Shown: positions 53,315 through 62,992, counted from the first letter of the stretch. The stretch is DNA of 64,000 nucleotides from Nocardioides sp. (GCF_030019515.1 NZ_JASEEQ010000007.1:1-64000), one strand, 5' to 3'. Notes: generated from the letters alone by a model not told the origin. Translations and numbers: made by a program.

Positions 53315-54168
53315 CCGTCCTCGTCCCAGCTCTCGCCGGCGCCCTCATCGTCGGTGGGCTGATCGCGCTCGTCGTCGGTCTCACCCCCTCTGAAACCGTG
53401 GAACGACCACCACGCAAGCGCCGCTTGAAGCCCATCCCCCGTCAGACCCAGCGACTCCTGGCCGCGGGGATCCTCTGCGGGCTGGGCGCCGTCATGGCGA
53501 CGGGCTGGGCGATGGCGCTTGTACTCGTTCCGACCGCGTTCGTCGGCCTTCCCGCGCTCTTGTCGTCGGGTCCGGCGCAGTCCCGGATCGGACGGCTGGA
53601 AGCCATGGAGGAATGGACGCGCTCGCTCTCCGGTGTCCTCACGGTTGGTGTCGGTCTGGAGCAGGCACTGGTGGCGACCATGCGATCCACACCAACCGCG
53701 ATCGCGCCCGAGGTAAGCCGACTGGTCGCTCGGCTGCGGGCACGCTGGCCCACCGAGCAAGCACTTCGCGCATTCGCCGACGAACTCGACGACTCCACCG
53801 GAGACCTCGTCGCCGCCAACCTGATCCTCGGCGCCCGTCGCCGCGGAGCCGGTCTCGCCAGCGTGCTCGACGGTCTCGCCGAGTCTGTCGCTGCAGATGT
53901 CCGTGCCCGGCGGCAGATCGAAGCGGATCGTGCAAAGCCTCGCGCCACGGCGCGTTGGGTGACGATCATCAGCACGAGCGTGCTCGTCGTACTCGCAGTC
54001 TCCGGAACGTACGTCGAGCCTTACCGGAGTCCGCTGGGCCAGGTGATCCTCGTCGGGCTGCTCGCTGCCTACGCCGCAACCCTCATCTGGATGAAACGGA
54101 TGGCCATCGGTCGCGATCTACCGAGGTTCCTTGGGTCCAGGGCCATGCCGGCAGGTGACCCGACATGA
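53311..54168 (+). CDS. tadB: TadB-like inner-membrane platform protein
   Basis: 285 residues from ATG 53311 (the longer frame is a shadow). Three or four transmembrane segments (LIVGGLIALVVGL, WAMALVLVPTAFVGLPALL, C-terminal ISTSVLVVLAVSG and LVGLLAAYAATLIW) around a T2SF-type helical domain with SLSGVLTVGVGLEQAL. Anchors the motor. Overlaps tadC by 4 bases. Confidence 0.82.
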   Translation: MTVLVPALAGALIVGGLIALVVGLTPSETVERPPRKRRLKPIPRQTQRLLAAGILCGLGAVMATGWAMALVLVPTAFVGLPALLSSGPAQSRIGRLEAMEEWTRSLSGVLTVGVGLEQALVATMRSTPTAIAPEVSRLVARLRARWPTEQALRAFADELDDSTGDLVAANLILGARRRGAGLASVLDGLAESVAADVRARRQIEADRAKPRATARWVTIISTSVLVVLAVSGTYVEPYRSPLGQVILVGLLAAYAATLIWMKRMAIGRDLPRFLGSRAMPAGDPT

Positions 54169-55067
54169 CCGCCGGTCTCATGACGGCCCTGGCCAGTGGC
54201 GCGCTCATCGCGTTCGGCCTGGCGCTGATCGTCATCCGCATCATGCCGACCGAGCCAGACCTCGCGGATGCTCTCAGCCGGCTCGCGCCCGGTAACCCGC
54301 GGCGGGTCGGGACCCCAGCGCTCGCGCCGCACGGCAAGGAGCGGCTCGGGCTATGGGCGATCAAGTCCCTTCCCACTGGGCTCTGGGTACGCACCCCGAC
54401 ACGTGAGCTTGCCGTTCTTCGCATCTCGGTGGCGCAGTTCTACGGCGACAAGATCGTCTTTGCGTTCCTCGGTCTGCTGATTCCGCCGCTGCTGTCCCTG
54501 TTCTTCAACCTTCTCGGACTGGGGCTCCCGATCACCCTGTCTGGCGCGGCCTCGGTCGGCCTCGCCGCAGTCATGTTCTTCCTGCCCAACTACAACGTGA
54601 TCGACGAAGCGACAAAGGCTCGGCTCGAGTTCGCGCGTGCGCTTGGTGCGTACATCGATCTGGTAGCTCTTGAGCGCAACAACGGGTCTGGCGTCCGACA
54701 GTCAATGGAATCGGCCGCCTTGGTTGGCGACTCGTGGGTCTTCACACGGCTCTCCGAGGAGCTCACCCGGTCCCGGTGGTCGGGCCAGCCGCCGTGGGAT
54801 GCGCTCCGCACGCTCGCCGATGAGCTCGGGCTGCCCGAACTCGAAGACTTCGCCGACATCATGCGGCTTTCGGGCGAGGAAGGTGCCAGCGTCTACGCGC
54901 ACCTCCGTGCCCGATCCGCCGCGATGCGCACGGCGATGCTCAACGACGAAGTCGCCGAGGCCAACGCCGTTGGCGAGCGCATGACGATCCCGGGATCTCT
55001 GCTCGGAGTCGTATTCATGGCGCTCCTCGTCGCGCCGTCCCTGCTCCGGATGTTCAGCAACACCTAA
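54165..55067 (+). CDS. tadC: TadC-like inner-membrane platform protein
   Basis: 300 residues. N-terminal hydrophobic segment, then the FAFLGLLIPPLLSLFFNLLGLGLP pair, a soluble T2SF-like domain and a final LLGVVFMALLVAPSLLRMF segment. Partner of TadB in the platform. Ends TAATG, allowing coupling to the pilin-like gene. Confidence 0.8.
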   Translation: MTAGLMTALASGALIAFGLALIVIRIMPTEPDLADALSRLAPGNPRRVGTPALAPHGKERLGLWAIKSLPTGLWVRTPTRELAVLRISVAQFYGDKIVFAFLGLLIPPLLSLFFNLLGLGLPITLSGAASVGLAAVMFFLPNYNVIDEATKARLEFARALGAYIDLVALERNNGSGVRQSMESAALVGDSWVFTRLSEELTRSRWSGQPPWDALRTLADELGLPELEDFADIMRLSGEEGASVYAHLRARSAAMRTAMLNDEVAEANAVGERMTIPGSLLGVVFMALLVAPSLLRMFSNT

Positions 55068-55111
55068 TGACCAGCCCGACGGGAAAGGACCGCGGACAGG
55101 AAGGAATCGAG

Positions 55112-55300
55112 ATGAATCGACTGATCGGACTCCTGATCGGAGTCGTCCTCAGCGCCGACGCACGGATGCGTGCGCGGACCGAGCGCGGCTCCGTCACTAC
55201 GGAACACGTCCTCTGGGCCGTGGCCGTGATTGCCATCGTCGGCGTCGTAGTGGCTGCGGTGAAGGCCTATGTCACGGCGCAGGCCGGCAACATCAAGTAG
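55112..55300 (+). CDS. Flp/pilin-like small membrane protein
   Basis: 62 residues from ATG 55112, which has GGAAGG 7 bases upstream; an alternative ATG 55067 overlaps the tadC stop. ERGSVTTEHVLWAVAVIAIVGVVVAAVKAY is a charged short leader followed by one hydrophobic helix and Glu at +5-like position, the type III pilin pattern. Likely the pilin of this apparatus. Confidence 0.7.
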   Translation: MNRLIGLLIGVVLSADARMRARTERGSVTTEHVLWAVAVIAIVGVVVAAVKAYVTAQAGNIK

Positions 55301-55676
55301 GCGCAGGGACGAGCGCGGGTCGGTGTCGATCCAGCTCGTAATCCTGCTGCCTGCGCTATTCGCGGTCATGTTCCTGGGGATGCAGGCCGCGCTGTTCTAC
55401 CACGCCCGCAGCGTGGCGATCGCCGCAGCGCAGGAGGGTGCTCGCGCCGCCAGCGCTGAGTCTGGAACGCGGTCTGATGGCGTCGCTGCCGCAGGCGCGT
55501 TCGTCTCCGATGCCGGCGGCGAGGACGTCTTGTCGGGCGTCAGCGTGAACGCTGATCGGACGGCCACGACAGTCACCGTGACTGTGACAGGACGCAGTCT
55601 GAGTGTCATCCCGGGCTGGACGCTGCGAATCGAGCAGTCGGCTTCGCTGCCCACTGAGAGGATCACGGCGCCGTGA
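55269..55676 (+). CDS. TadE-like pseudopilin 1
   Basis: 135 residues. DERGSVSIQLVILLPALFAVMFLG is the RGS leader plus N-terminal hydrophobic helix of TadE/G proteins; the following helix (HARSVAIAAAQEGARAA) is typical. Overlaps the pilin-like gene by 32 bases and the next gene by 4. Confidence 0.75.
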   Translation: MSRRRPATSSRRRDERGSVSIQLVILLPALFAVMFLGMQAALFYHARSVAIAAAQEGARAASAESGTRSDGVAAAGAFVSDAGGEDVLSGVSVNADRTATTVTVTVTGRSLSVIPGWTLRIEQSASLPTERITAP

Positions 55677-56098
55677 ACCGGCGTGACGAGCGAGGGTCTG
55701 CCGCCGTCGAGGCGGTGATCGGCGTGCCTGCCTTCGCTCTCTTCGTCGGGCTGATCATCTTCGGCGGGCGCACTGCCATGACTCACGGAGCTGTCGAGTC
55801 CGCCGCGGCCGACGGCGCGCGCACTGCCTCGATCGCACGAACGAGTCATGAGGCCCGCTCGGGCGCCGACGAAGCGGCGCGGGCGAGCCTGGCGAACCAA
55901 GGCATCGACTGCATCACCGTCGAGGTCTCCATCGACTCGTCTGACTTCGCGGGGCCCGTCGGCTCCCCCGGGTCCGTCGAGGTCACCGTCTCTTGTCGCC
56001 TCAACCTCGGAGATTTGGCCGTCCCCGGGGTCCCCGGATCGCGGACCGTGACGGCCACGGTCACCTCGCCGCTTGACTCGTATCGGGAGCGGTCGTGA
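55673..56098 (+). CDS. TadE-like pseudopilin 2
   Basis: 141 residues, GTG start. RDERGSAAVEAVIGVPAFALFVGLIIFGG carries the TadE leader with Glu at the +5-like position and a hydrophobic helix; the rest is beta-rich and Ser/Val-rich. One of three consecutive proteins of this kind. Confidence 0.78.
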   Translation: MNRRDERGSAAVEAVIGVPAFALFVGLIIFGGRTAMTHGAVESAAADGARTASIARTSHEARSGADEAARASLANQGIDCITVEVSIDSSDFAGPVGSPGSVEVTVSCRLNLGDLAVPGVPGSRTVTATVTSPLDSYRERS

Positions 56099-56520
56099 CC
56101 CGCCGCACGCGTGACGAGCGCGGGTCCATCAGCGTCTGGCTGGCCACCGCGAGTTTCGTGATGATCATGCTCGTCGGCCTTGCCGTCGACCTCGGCGGTC
56201 AGGTGCATGCTCAGCAGCGAGCCCACGACATCGCCGCGCAAGCGGCTCGGGCAGGCGGCCAGCGCATCGAGGCAGCCGCCGCGATTGAGGGCCGCTCGGT
56301 CGACGTCGATCTGGCCGCCGCCCGGAGTGCCGCCAAGGAGTACCTCGCGGCTGCTCACGTCGAGGGAACCGTCGTGATCACTGGCGGCGACACCGTCACG
56401 GTGACAGTGACCGACCACTACGACCCTCAGTTCCTCGGGGCCATCGGCATTTCGGACCTGACCGTCACCGGCGAGGCATCCGCTCGGGTTGTACGAACCA
56501 TTGGAGGCACGGAGCAATGA
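56095..56520 (+). CDS. TadG-like pseudopilin
   Basis: 141 residues, GTG start. DERGSISVWLATASFVMIMLVGLAVDLGGQVHAQQRAHDIAAQAARA fits the TadG N-terminus (shown in two parts: leader with helix, then AQQRAHDIAAQAAR). The ending is a short beta domain with no VWA insert. Ends overlapping the LysM gene. Confidence 0.75.
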   Translation: MTRRTRDERGSISVWLATASFVMIMLVGLAVDLGGQVHAQQRAHDIAAQAARAGGQRIEAAAAIEGRSVDVDLAAARSAAKEYLAAAHVEGTVVITGGDTVTVTVTDHYDPQFLGAIGISDLTVTGEASARVVRTIGGTEQ

Positions 56521-59500
56521 CGACACTCGGCCAACGGATCCGCGGGTTATTCGCCTGCCTTGCCCTGCTCGGGCTGGTCGCGGCGTTCCCGGCCGTCCTC
56601 ATCGCCATCGGCTTCGCCCCGTGGGACGCGGACTTCGCCGAACTCCGGCGAATGCTCACCCGACCAGATGACGGGAGCCTCGCGTTCGCGGCCTTCGCAG
56701 CCGTTGGCTGGGGCGCGTGGGTCGTCGTGACTGCATCGGTGCTTCTGGCAGCCGTCTCGGAGGTCCGCCGAGCGCCGGCGCCCGCGCTGCCCGGACTCGC
56801 GATGCCCCAGCATTTCGCAGCACAGTTGGTGGGCGCCGCCGCCCTGCTCTTCGCGGCCGCCCCGACCATGGTCGCCGCTCTGCCGATTCCGCCTGCGCAC
56901 TCCGTCGCCACGGTTGCGCCTGAATCGCCGACATCGATGGGCGCCGTGGCGGTCGCGCCCGTGTCAGCGCCGCGCGCATCTGACGAAACCAAGATGACCG
57001 CGGAGAAGCCACATACGGGCAAGTACACCGTCGCCCGAGGCGACAGTTTGTGGCGGATCGCCGAGCGTGTGCTCGGGGACGGCGCTCGCTTCACCGAACT
57101 CGTCGATCTCAACGCCGACGTACTGGACGGGCACCCGGACTTCATCACGCCGGGAACCGTTCTTCGCGTGCCGATCGTCGAGTCGAGTAGATCCGAGACC
57201 GTCGTGGTTGAGCCGGGCGACACGTTGTCGGAGATCGCCGAGCAGGAACTCGGAGACGGCACTCGGTATCGGGAGATCTTCGAGGCATCGCGCGCTACCG
57301 AGCAGCCCGACGGCGCCCACTTGAAGGATCCCGATCTGATTCGCCCGGGCTGGGAGATGACGATTCCGCATGGGGCCGAGCCGGCTCAGCCTCACGTCGA
57401 CGATGCCACGGACGCGACCCCTCCAACCACAGAGCCGCCTCTTGCTGAGGAACCCGAGGTCGAAGTCGCGACCCCTCAGGCTCAGCCGACACAGCCCGCG
57501 GCCGAGCATGCCCAGCCCGGCGCCGATGCGGACGAACCGGCGGCCGACGGCGCGCCCGCCTGGCTGCTGCCGGGTGTGGCTGGCGGGCTCCTCGCAGGTG
57601 CCGTTCTTATGGCCGTGCGCGCACATCGCCGCACTCAACTCCGTTACCGCCGACCGGGTCAGAGGCTTGCCCCAAGTCCTCCCGAGCTGATCAAGATCGA
57701 GAAGACGGCGACAGCACACGGCGACCGATCGGCATACGACATCGAACGGCTCGACGCCGCGCTCAACCACATCGCCGCTCGGTCGCGCGACGTGGACATG
57801 CCACTCCCAGCCCTGACGTCCGTTTCGCTATCTCGTGGGGTCGCAACGTTCCAATTCGCAGAAAGCGTGGAACTCGCCGCGCCGTGGAAGGGCGAGGCAC
57901 AGCACTGGCAGGTCGAACTCGGCACAGTCGAAGTCGACGACGACGTGCTGTCGCCGTACCCCATGCTCGTCAGCGTCGGTCGCGACCACAGCGGAGCGCT
58001 GTGGTTGGTGAACCTCGAGCCGCTGGGCTCCATCGCTCTCACCGGCGACGACGAACACGCTCTGGCGTTCGCCCGGCACGCGGCCGCCGAACTGGCCCTG
58101 AACCCGTGGTCGGTACTCGTGCAGACCGACACCTTCGGCATCGGCGAAGAGTTGGGCGACCTCGACACCCTGCGGCTGCGCACTCACGATGCCGACGACG
58201 CTGCCGTCGACTCGGTGACGGCCGAGATTCAGACTGCGAGCCGACGGGAGGGCGACGAGCCCGATCCGTGGCAGGTGGTCATCGCCGCCAACGTCGACCT
58301 GGCCTCTGTCATTGACGCCGCTCGCGCGCAGTCGGTCGGGCGATTCGGGGTTGCGGTCGTCACCGTGGCCGCGGCTGAACCGGAGGGTGCGGCTGTCTTC
58401 GAATTCACCCCTGCGGGACGCCTCACGACGCCGACCATCGGGATCGATGTTGCCGCTGCTGGGCTGACGGCCGAGGAAGCCACGCTCTGCGCCGCCATCG
58501 TCGACGTCACGCGAGTGACGCCGACCACCGACATCCTGAACTTCGCGCAAGCCGCCGACGGCTGGCGGTCGGTCGCCGATCAGGCCGGAGCACTGCGCAC
58601 CCAGTTCACGCGGCCGCGTCTGGTCGGCGCAGCCGACTCCTCGTCACTGCTGCCGGAGCAAAACGATGTCTACGTGGACGTAGCGGCGGCGACGGAGGAG
58701 GACATCAACGAGCTTGCGCCCAGCGCTATCGAGGAAGTCGCTGAGGCTCTCGCTCACCTCGACCCAACGCTGGACAAAGACGTCGCGGCATGGCTTGACG
58801 AGGACTCACGCCTGCCCCGGCTTGCCCTCCTCGGCCCGGTTCGGGTCACGGCCCACGGCAAGCTGGTCGAGCAGATCGTTAAGCGTCGTCCGTACTACTC
58901 CGAACTGCTTGCCTTCGTGGCTCTCCACCCCGAGGGGGTGATGTCGCGAACGATCGCCGAGGCATTCCACATCGGCCAACCTCGCGCCCGAACGGACGTC
59001 GGCCACCTGCGCGAGTGGCTCGGGAAGGATCCACGTACCGGCGAGTGGCACATCCCGAAGCAAGGCGACCACCCGGAGGCGGAATGGCACGGGTATCAGG
59101 TCGACGACCTGCTCGTCGACGTCGACCTCTTTCGGCGCCTTCGTGCGCGGGGACAAGCCCGCGGCGCAGACGGGATCGCTGATCTCGTCCAGGCGCTGCA
59201 CCTCGTCAGCGGCAAGCCGTTCGATCAGTTGCGCGACCAGGGCTGGAGCTGGCTGCTCGACGGGGATCGCCTCCAGGACCTGATCCCCTGCGCCGTCGTC
59301 GACACAGCCCACATTGTTGTTCTCGACGCCCTCCAGCGCGGTGACCTCAGCCTCGCCCGAGAGTCAGCGGAAATCGCGTGCACAGCCGCGCCGTACGACG
59401 AAGTCAGCCGGCTGGATCTCGCCAAGGTGCTCGAAGCCCAGGGTCATGTTGGTGCGTCCGAAGAGACGCTGCGCAAGGACGTCTTCGATCGGCGCGACGA

Positions 59501-59615
59501 CTACGAACCTCCTGTCGATCTACCCACGCGCACCAAGGAGATCGTGAAGAACAACGGCTGGGGACAGCGCCGGGCGCCGTCGGCGCCGAGATCGCCGAAA
59601 CGCCCCGCTTCATAG
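56517..59615 (+). CDS. membrane LysM protein with C-terminal BTAD-like domain
   Basis: 1032 residues. Two N-terminal transmembrane segments, two LysM modules (TVARGDSLWRIAERVLGDG about 165-220, VVEPGDTLSEIAEQELGDG about 228-285), a Pro-rich linker, a third transmembrane segment near 345, then a large cytoplasmic part ending in a winged helix plus BTAD-like TPR (PVRVTAHGKLVEQIVKRRPY, LLGDGDRLQ-type). It would link cell-wall binding to an internal SARP-like sensor. Last gene of the Tad-like operon. Confidence 0.82.
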   Translation: MTTLGQRIRGLFACLALLGLVAAFPAVLIAIGFAPWDADFAELRRMLTRPDDGSLAFAAFAAVGWGAWVVVTASVLLAAVSEVRRAPAPALPGLAMPQHFAAQLVGAAALLFAAAPTMVAALPIPPAHSVATVAPESPTSMGAVAVAPVSAPRASDETKMTAEKPHTGKYTVARGDSLWRIAERVLGDGARFTELVDLNADVLDGHPDFITPGTVLRVPIVESSRSETVVVEPGDTLSEIAEQELGDGTRYREIFEASRATEQPDGAHLKDPDLIRPGWEMTIPHGAEPAQPHVDDATDATPPTTEPPLAEEPEVEVATPQAQPTQPAAEHAQPGADADEPAADGAPAWLLPGVAGGLLAGAVLMAVRAHRRTQLRYRRPGQRLAPSPPELIKIEKTATAHGDRSAYDIERLDAALNHIAARSRDVDMPLPALTSVSLSRGVATFQFAESVELAAPWKGEAQHWQVELGTVEVDDDVLSPYPMLVSVGRDHSGALWLVNLEPLGSIALTGDDEHALAFARHAAAELALNPWSVLVQTDTFGIGEELGDLDTLRLRTHDADDAAVDSVTAEIQTASRREGDEPDPWQVVIAANVDLASVIDAARAQSVGRFGVAVVTVAAAEPEGAAVFEFTPAGRLTTPTIGIDVAAAGLTAEEATLCAAIVDVTRVTPTTDILNFAQAADGWRSVADQAGALRTQFTRPRLVGAADSSSLLPEQNDVYVDVAAATEEDINELAPSAIEEVAEALAHLDPTLDKDVAAWLDEDSRLPRLALLGPVRVTAHGKLVEQIVKRRPYYSELLAFVALHPEGVMSRTIAEAFHIGQPRARTDVGHLREWLGKDPRTGEWHIPKQGDHPEAEWHGYQVDDLLVDVDLFRRLRARGQARGADGIADLVQALHLVSGKPFDQLRDQGWSWLLDGDRLQDLIPCAVVDTAHIVVLDALQRGDLSLARESAEIACTAAPYDEVSRLDLAKVLEAQGHVGASEETLRKDVFDRRDDYEPPVDLPTRTKEIVKNNGWGQRRAPSAPRSPKRPAS

Positions 59616-59700
59616 GCAGGCACCTCCACCGTCGTGCTTGGCCCGTTTGACGCCAGCGAAGAGTGGCTCGAAACCCGCCGGTTCCGTCGGGGCCGACACC

Positions 59701-59740
59701 TACAATCGGGCAAGCCGGAGTTCCTGCTCCGCAAGGGAGG
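59701..59740 (+). promoter_or_regulatory. candidate promoter and strong ribosome site
   Basis: TACAAT at 59701-59706 is a near-consensus -10, and GGGAGG at 59735-59740 lies 6 bases before GTG 59747. No clear -35 is seen. It would start a new transcript for the membrane protein and CHAT genes. Confidence 0.4.
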
Positions 59741-59746
59741 AAACCA

Positions 59747-60352
59747 GTGTCCGTTCCGTACGTTCCAATCCAGCCGGTCGCCTTCTTCATCCCGCCAGAC
59801 ATTCAGCTGGGCTTGGACGCAGGGAAGCTGGTTCGCTATGGCGGCATCGTTCGCAACCAGCTGGGACACATCGTCACCCACCTGAAGGAGGTGCCGGTCC
59901 CCAGCAAGGAACCCGCCATGGCGCAGCGCGTGGTGTCTCTCCTGAAGGACCGCCGGGTCGTCACGGTCATCGTCCTCGGCACGGCTACCGGCGGCGTGGC
60001 CGCGGCGCTCGCGATAAGGACCCAAGTGCGGGCACGGAAGTGCGCCAGGACCCTGAACGACTCGCTGGTCGCCTATCTGAAGGCTGCTCGCGACGGCACG
60101 CTTGATGAGGCCACGATCAGTCGCCTCATCACCGACCTGGATGCGGCGGAGTCGTTCTCAACGAACGGGCAGGTCGCCGTGGCCTCCGAACTAGTTGCCT
60201 TGGTCATGGACTACACGGGCAAGCTCGCCGAGGCCAACTCTGTTGACGTGGGCGAACTGCAGGAGGCTACTCCGGCCCCAGATGACGCCACGGTGATTGA
60301 CCTGCGGCGTCACCTTGAGGTTCAGCGGAGGATCTTCGCGGGCGCAGCATGA
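59747..60352 (+). CDS. hypothetical single-pass membrane protein
   Basis: 201 residues from GTG 59747, chosen for the strong ribosome site. One hydrophobic segment ([20 protein letters not shown]) near residue 75, then a helical domain. No known motif. It lies 25 bases ahead of the CHAT gene and may be the partner or target that the protease acts on. Confidence 0.65.
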   Translation: MSVPYVPIQPVAFFIPPDIQLGLDAGKLVRYGGIVRNQLGHIVTHLKEVPVPSKEPAMAQRVVSLLKDRRVVTVIVLGTATGGVAAALAIRTQVRARKCARTLNDSLVAYLKAARDGTLDEATISRLITDLDAAESFSTNGQVAVASELVALVMDYTGKLAEANSVDVGELQEATPAPDDATVIDLRRHLEVQRRIFAGAA

Positions 60353-60377
60353 ATCACTACCGGCATCGGACCGTGTA

Positions 60378-61505
60378 ATGGCGCGCAGCGACACGCTCCG
60401 CCGGGAGCTCGCGACCCTCGGTGACAAGAAGGCTGGATTCGCGAAGGTTGTCGGCGCGCAGGAGAAGATCGCCGCTGGCGCCCGTGAAGCAGCGCGCAAG
60501 AAGCGGGATCAAGCCCATCGCTCCAATGCCGCATCATCGGCCCGGACCGCGCTCGCCGCAGCGGAGCGTGAGGAGAAGAAGGCGGCGGCGGCGGAGGCAA
60601 AGGCCGCGAAGGCACGGAAGGATATGGCGACCGCCGACAAGAGCATCGCCGCGAAGACAACCTCGCTGCGTGCAGCCGAAGCCGCGGAGCAGAAGGCCGC
60701 GAACAGCGCTCGACGACGAGACGACACCCGCCGTCGTCGGGACGAGATCACCCACGCGCGGGCCGTCGCGACGGCGAGCGCGCCGCTCCCGCAGATCCGC
60801 TACATCGAGGTCAGGCCCCCGCGACCGGAACCACTCCGAGTCCTGTACCTCACCGCTAATCCCGACGCGATCGAGACGACGGTGACCAGTCCGGATGGCT
60901 CTGTCGTTGAGCAGGGGACGTGGCTGCGCGTGGATCAGGAGGTTCGGCAGGTCAAGCAGGGACTGCGAGGATCGAAGTATCGCGACCTCGTTGTCGTCGA
61001 GCACGCGCCCGCCGCGACGTTCAACGATCTCCTGGACGGGCTCAACGACCACCGTCCGCACGTCGTGCATTTTTCGGGGCACGCTGACACGCTCGGCGTT
61101 TGGTTGGAGAACGAGGCGGGTGACTCGGACGGCCACGACGTCGAATTCACGCTCCTGGCTCGGCTTCTCGGGGCAACCGACGAACCACCCCGGCTTGTCG
61201 TTCTCAACGCATGCGAGAGCATCGAGGGCGCTGACGCCCTCCTGCAAACAGTCCCGCTCGTGATCGGCATGTCCGACACGATCGACGACACCGCCGCCAT
61301 CGTGTTTGCGAGGTCGTTCTACGCAGCCCTGGCCTCCGCACAATCGGTTGCCACCGCACTTGAACAAGCCAAAGTGCAGATGCTTGCGACCTCGATGCTT
61401 GACGCAGATCAGGTGGACAACTCCGCTCTTCCGACCTTGCGCGCACGCGACGATGTCGATCCGACGACAGTTGTCTTGGTGACGCCCTCCGACGTTGCGC
61501 CGTAA
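60378..61505 (+). CDS. CHAT-domain caspase-like protease with coiled-coil N-terminus
   Basis: 375 residues from ATG 60378. Residues 1-130 are Ala/Lys/Arg-rich coiled coil. The rest is a CHAT domain with [12 protein letters not shown] (catalytic His) and [12 protein letters not shown] (catalytic Cys). CHAT proteases cleave partners in bacterial defence or cell-death systems such as Craspase. The coiled coil may oligomerise or bind the neighbour. Confidence 0.82.
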   Translation: MARSDTLRRELATLGDKKAGFAKVVGAQEKIAAGAREAARKKRDQAHRSNAASSARTALAAAEREEKKAAAAEAKAAKARKDMATADKSIAAKTTSLRAAEAAEQKAANSARRRDDTRRRRDEITHARAVATASAPLPQIRYIEVRPPRPEPLRVLYLTANPDAIETTVTSPDGSVVEQGTWLRVDQEVRQVKQGLRGSKYRDLVVVEHAPAATFNDLLDGLNDHRPHVVHFSGHADTLGVWLENEAGDSDGHDVEFTLLARLLGATDEPPRLVVLNACESIEGADALLQTVPLVIGMSDTIDDTAAIVFARSFYAALASAQSVATALEQAKVQMLATSMLDADQVDNSALPTLRARDDVDPTTVVLVTPSDVAP

Positions 61506-61621
61506 GTATCAGCGCATAGCCGCCGGACCGCGGACGGGACACCCATGGCCGCGCTCACCCTGCTGCCGCAGGGCGGCGAGCCGCACAGGCGCCGCACCTG
61601 CGCCGAAACTTTTCAACTTTA

Positions 61622-61700
61622 GGACGGGCCCCCTCCTGACCTGCACAAACGCTTCCTGACGAGGGCGCCCGTCCTTGGGACGGGCGGGGTCAGGACGGGC
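61622..61700. repeat. GGACGGGC repeats with hairpin upstream of prim-pol
   Basis: GGACGGGC occurs at 61622-61629, 61678-61685 and 61693-61700; an inverted copy (GCCCGTCC, 61667-61674) forms a perfect 8-bp hairpin with the second. They lie in the 231-base gap (61506-61736) before the replication gene. Could be iterons of an origin, or a terminator for the CHAT gene. Nothing else is seen in the gap. Confidence 0.45.
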
Positions 61701-61736
61701 GCAAGTTGGTGCCCCCCTGGGCGCAACGTGGTCGGC

Positions 61737-62642
61737 ATGGACCACTCAACGGATACCAAGCTCTGGTCTCCTCAGCTTGTCCGCGACCTCGCCGCACCGG
61801 ACTCATCGCTGGCGTCCGCTGCGCGTGACCTGGCTGCCCACGGCATCCCGGTCTTTCCTTGCGCACCGGGTGAGAAGCGGCCCCTGACGCCTCACGGATT
61901 CCACGACGCCACCGCCGAAGCAGGCACCGTGTCCCGATGGTGGTCGGCGTGGCCAACGGCAAACCTCGGGATCCCCACCGGCGTTGCGTCCGGCATCGAT
62001 GTCGTGGACGTCGACGTCCACTCTGGCGGCTCGGGCTTCGGCGCCTTCGAGAGGGCCCAGCACGCCGGCCTCGTCTCTGACTGGGCGTGGCAGGTCCGAA
62101 CGCCCTCGGGCGGCCTCCACGCCTACTTCCTGCGTTGGCACGGTGAGGAGCACAGGTCATGGCAACTGCCTGGGCATCATCTCGACTTCCGAGGAGACGG
62201 CGGGTACGTCATCGCGCCGCCCTCGCGAGTTGTCGTAGCCGACGGCAGCGAGCGCGGGTACGAACTGGTCGCTCTCGCGTCCCACCAGCCTCGCTCCATA
62301 GATGGCACAGCACTACGAGACTTCCTCGAACCACCTCGCCGTCACGCGCCGCCGCCTGATCTCCCCAGCCCGGGTGCCCGTCCGGACAAGCTCGCCGCCT
62401 GGGTCGCGTCTCGACCCGAGGGCGATCGCAACGGCGGCCTGTTCTGGGCCGCGTGCCGCATGGCCGAGTCCAACTACCCGTTCCAGACGACGGCTGGGGT
62501 TCTGGGCGAGGCAGCGCAGCAGGCCGGGCTGTCCGATCGGGAGGCCGCCGCGACCATCCATTCGGCGTACCGGATCGCCACGCGACTTGGGCCGGCGAAC
62601 CCTGTGGGCCCTACCCGAGCGGTTGAGGCGGTGACGTTGTGA
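61737..62642 (+). CDS. prim-pol domain replication protein
   Basis: 301 residues from ATG 61737. Archaeo-eukaryotic primase/polymerase domain: GIPVFPCAPGEKRPLTPHGFHDAT, ANLGIPTG, VVDVDVHSGG (catalytic Asp pair), RTPSGGLHAYF and LDFRGDGGYVIAPPS. The C-terminal segment ends without a helicase, so initiation is shared with another protein. Common in actinobacterial integrative plasmids. Confidence 0.85.
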   Translation: MDHSTDTKLWSPQLVRDLAAPDSSLASAARDLAAHGIPVFPCAPGEKRPLTPHGFHDATAEAGTVSRWWSAWPTANLGIPTGVASGIDVVDVDVHSGGSGFGAFERAQHAGLVSDWAWQVRTPSGGLHAYFLRWHGEEHRSWQLPGHHLDFRGDGGYVIAPPSRVVVADGSERGYELVALASHQPRSIDGTALRDFLEPPRRHAPPPDLPSPGARPDKLAAWVASRPEGDRNGGLFWAACRMAESNYPFQTTAGVLGEAAQQAGLSDREAAATIHSAYRIATRLGPANPVGPTRAVEAVTL

Positions 62643-62992
62643 ACACCGACCCCTACGAGCGCCACCTCGACCGCCCACTGGACGCCCCCGAGCAAACCGG
62701 CGAACCGGCCGAGTCCGAGTTAAACGCGCTCGCCAAGCACGCGGATCCCTCGGTTCGACTACCGGGCAGCTCTGCCGCGCAGGAACCAGCCTCCTCGTCC
62801 GTTGCGTGGGTCCGTCCGAGTGACCTTCCGACGGCTGTCGGCTCGAAGTTCATCCGTCGCGGCATCGACCTGCAGGCCGAACTGAACCGTCGAGCCCAGC
62901 GCGCACCACGCTCCGCCGCCCGCGTCACGCGGCGCGCGATCGCGCGCCCGCTGCCGAACACACCCACCACAGATAGAGGAGTCGAGCTATGA
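62639..62992 (+). CDS. small hypothetical protein of the element backbone
   Basis: 117 residues, GTG start overlapping the prim-pol stop. The conserved core WVRPSDLPTAVGSKFIRRG leads to a basic Arg-rich tail, suggesting nucleic-acid binding. I have seen this type beside prim-pol genes of actinobacterial elements; no function is known. Confidence 0.65.
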   Translation: MNTDPYERHLDRPLDAPEQTGEPAESELNALAKHADPSVRLPGSSAAQEPASSSVAWVRPSDLPTAVGSKFIRRGIDLQAELNRRAQRAPRSAARVTRRAIARPLPNTPTTDRGVEL

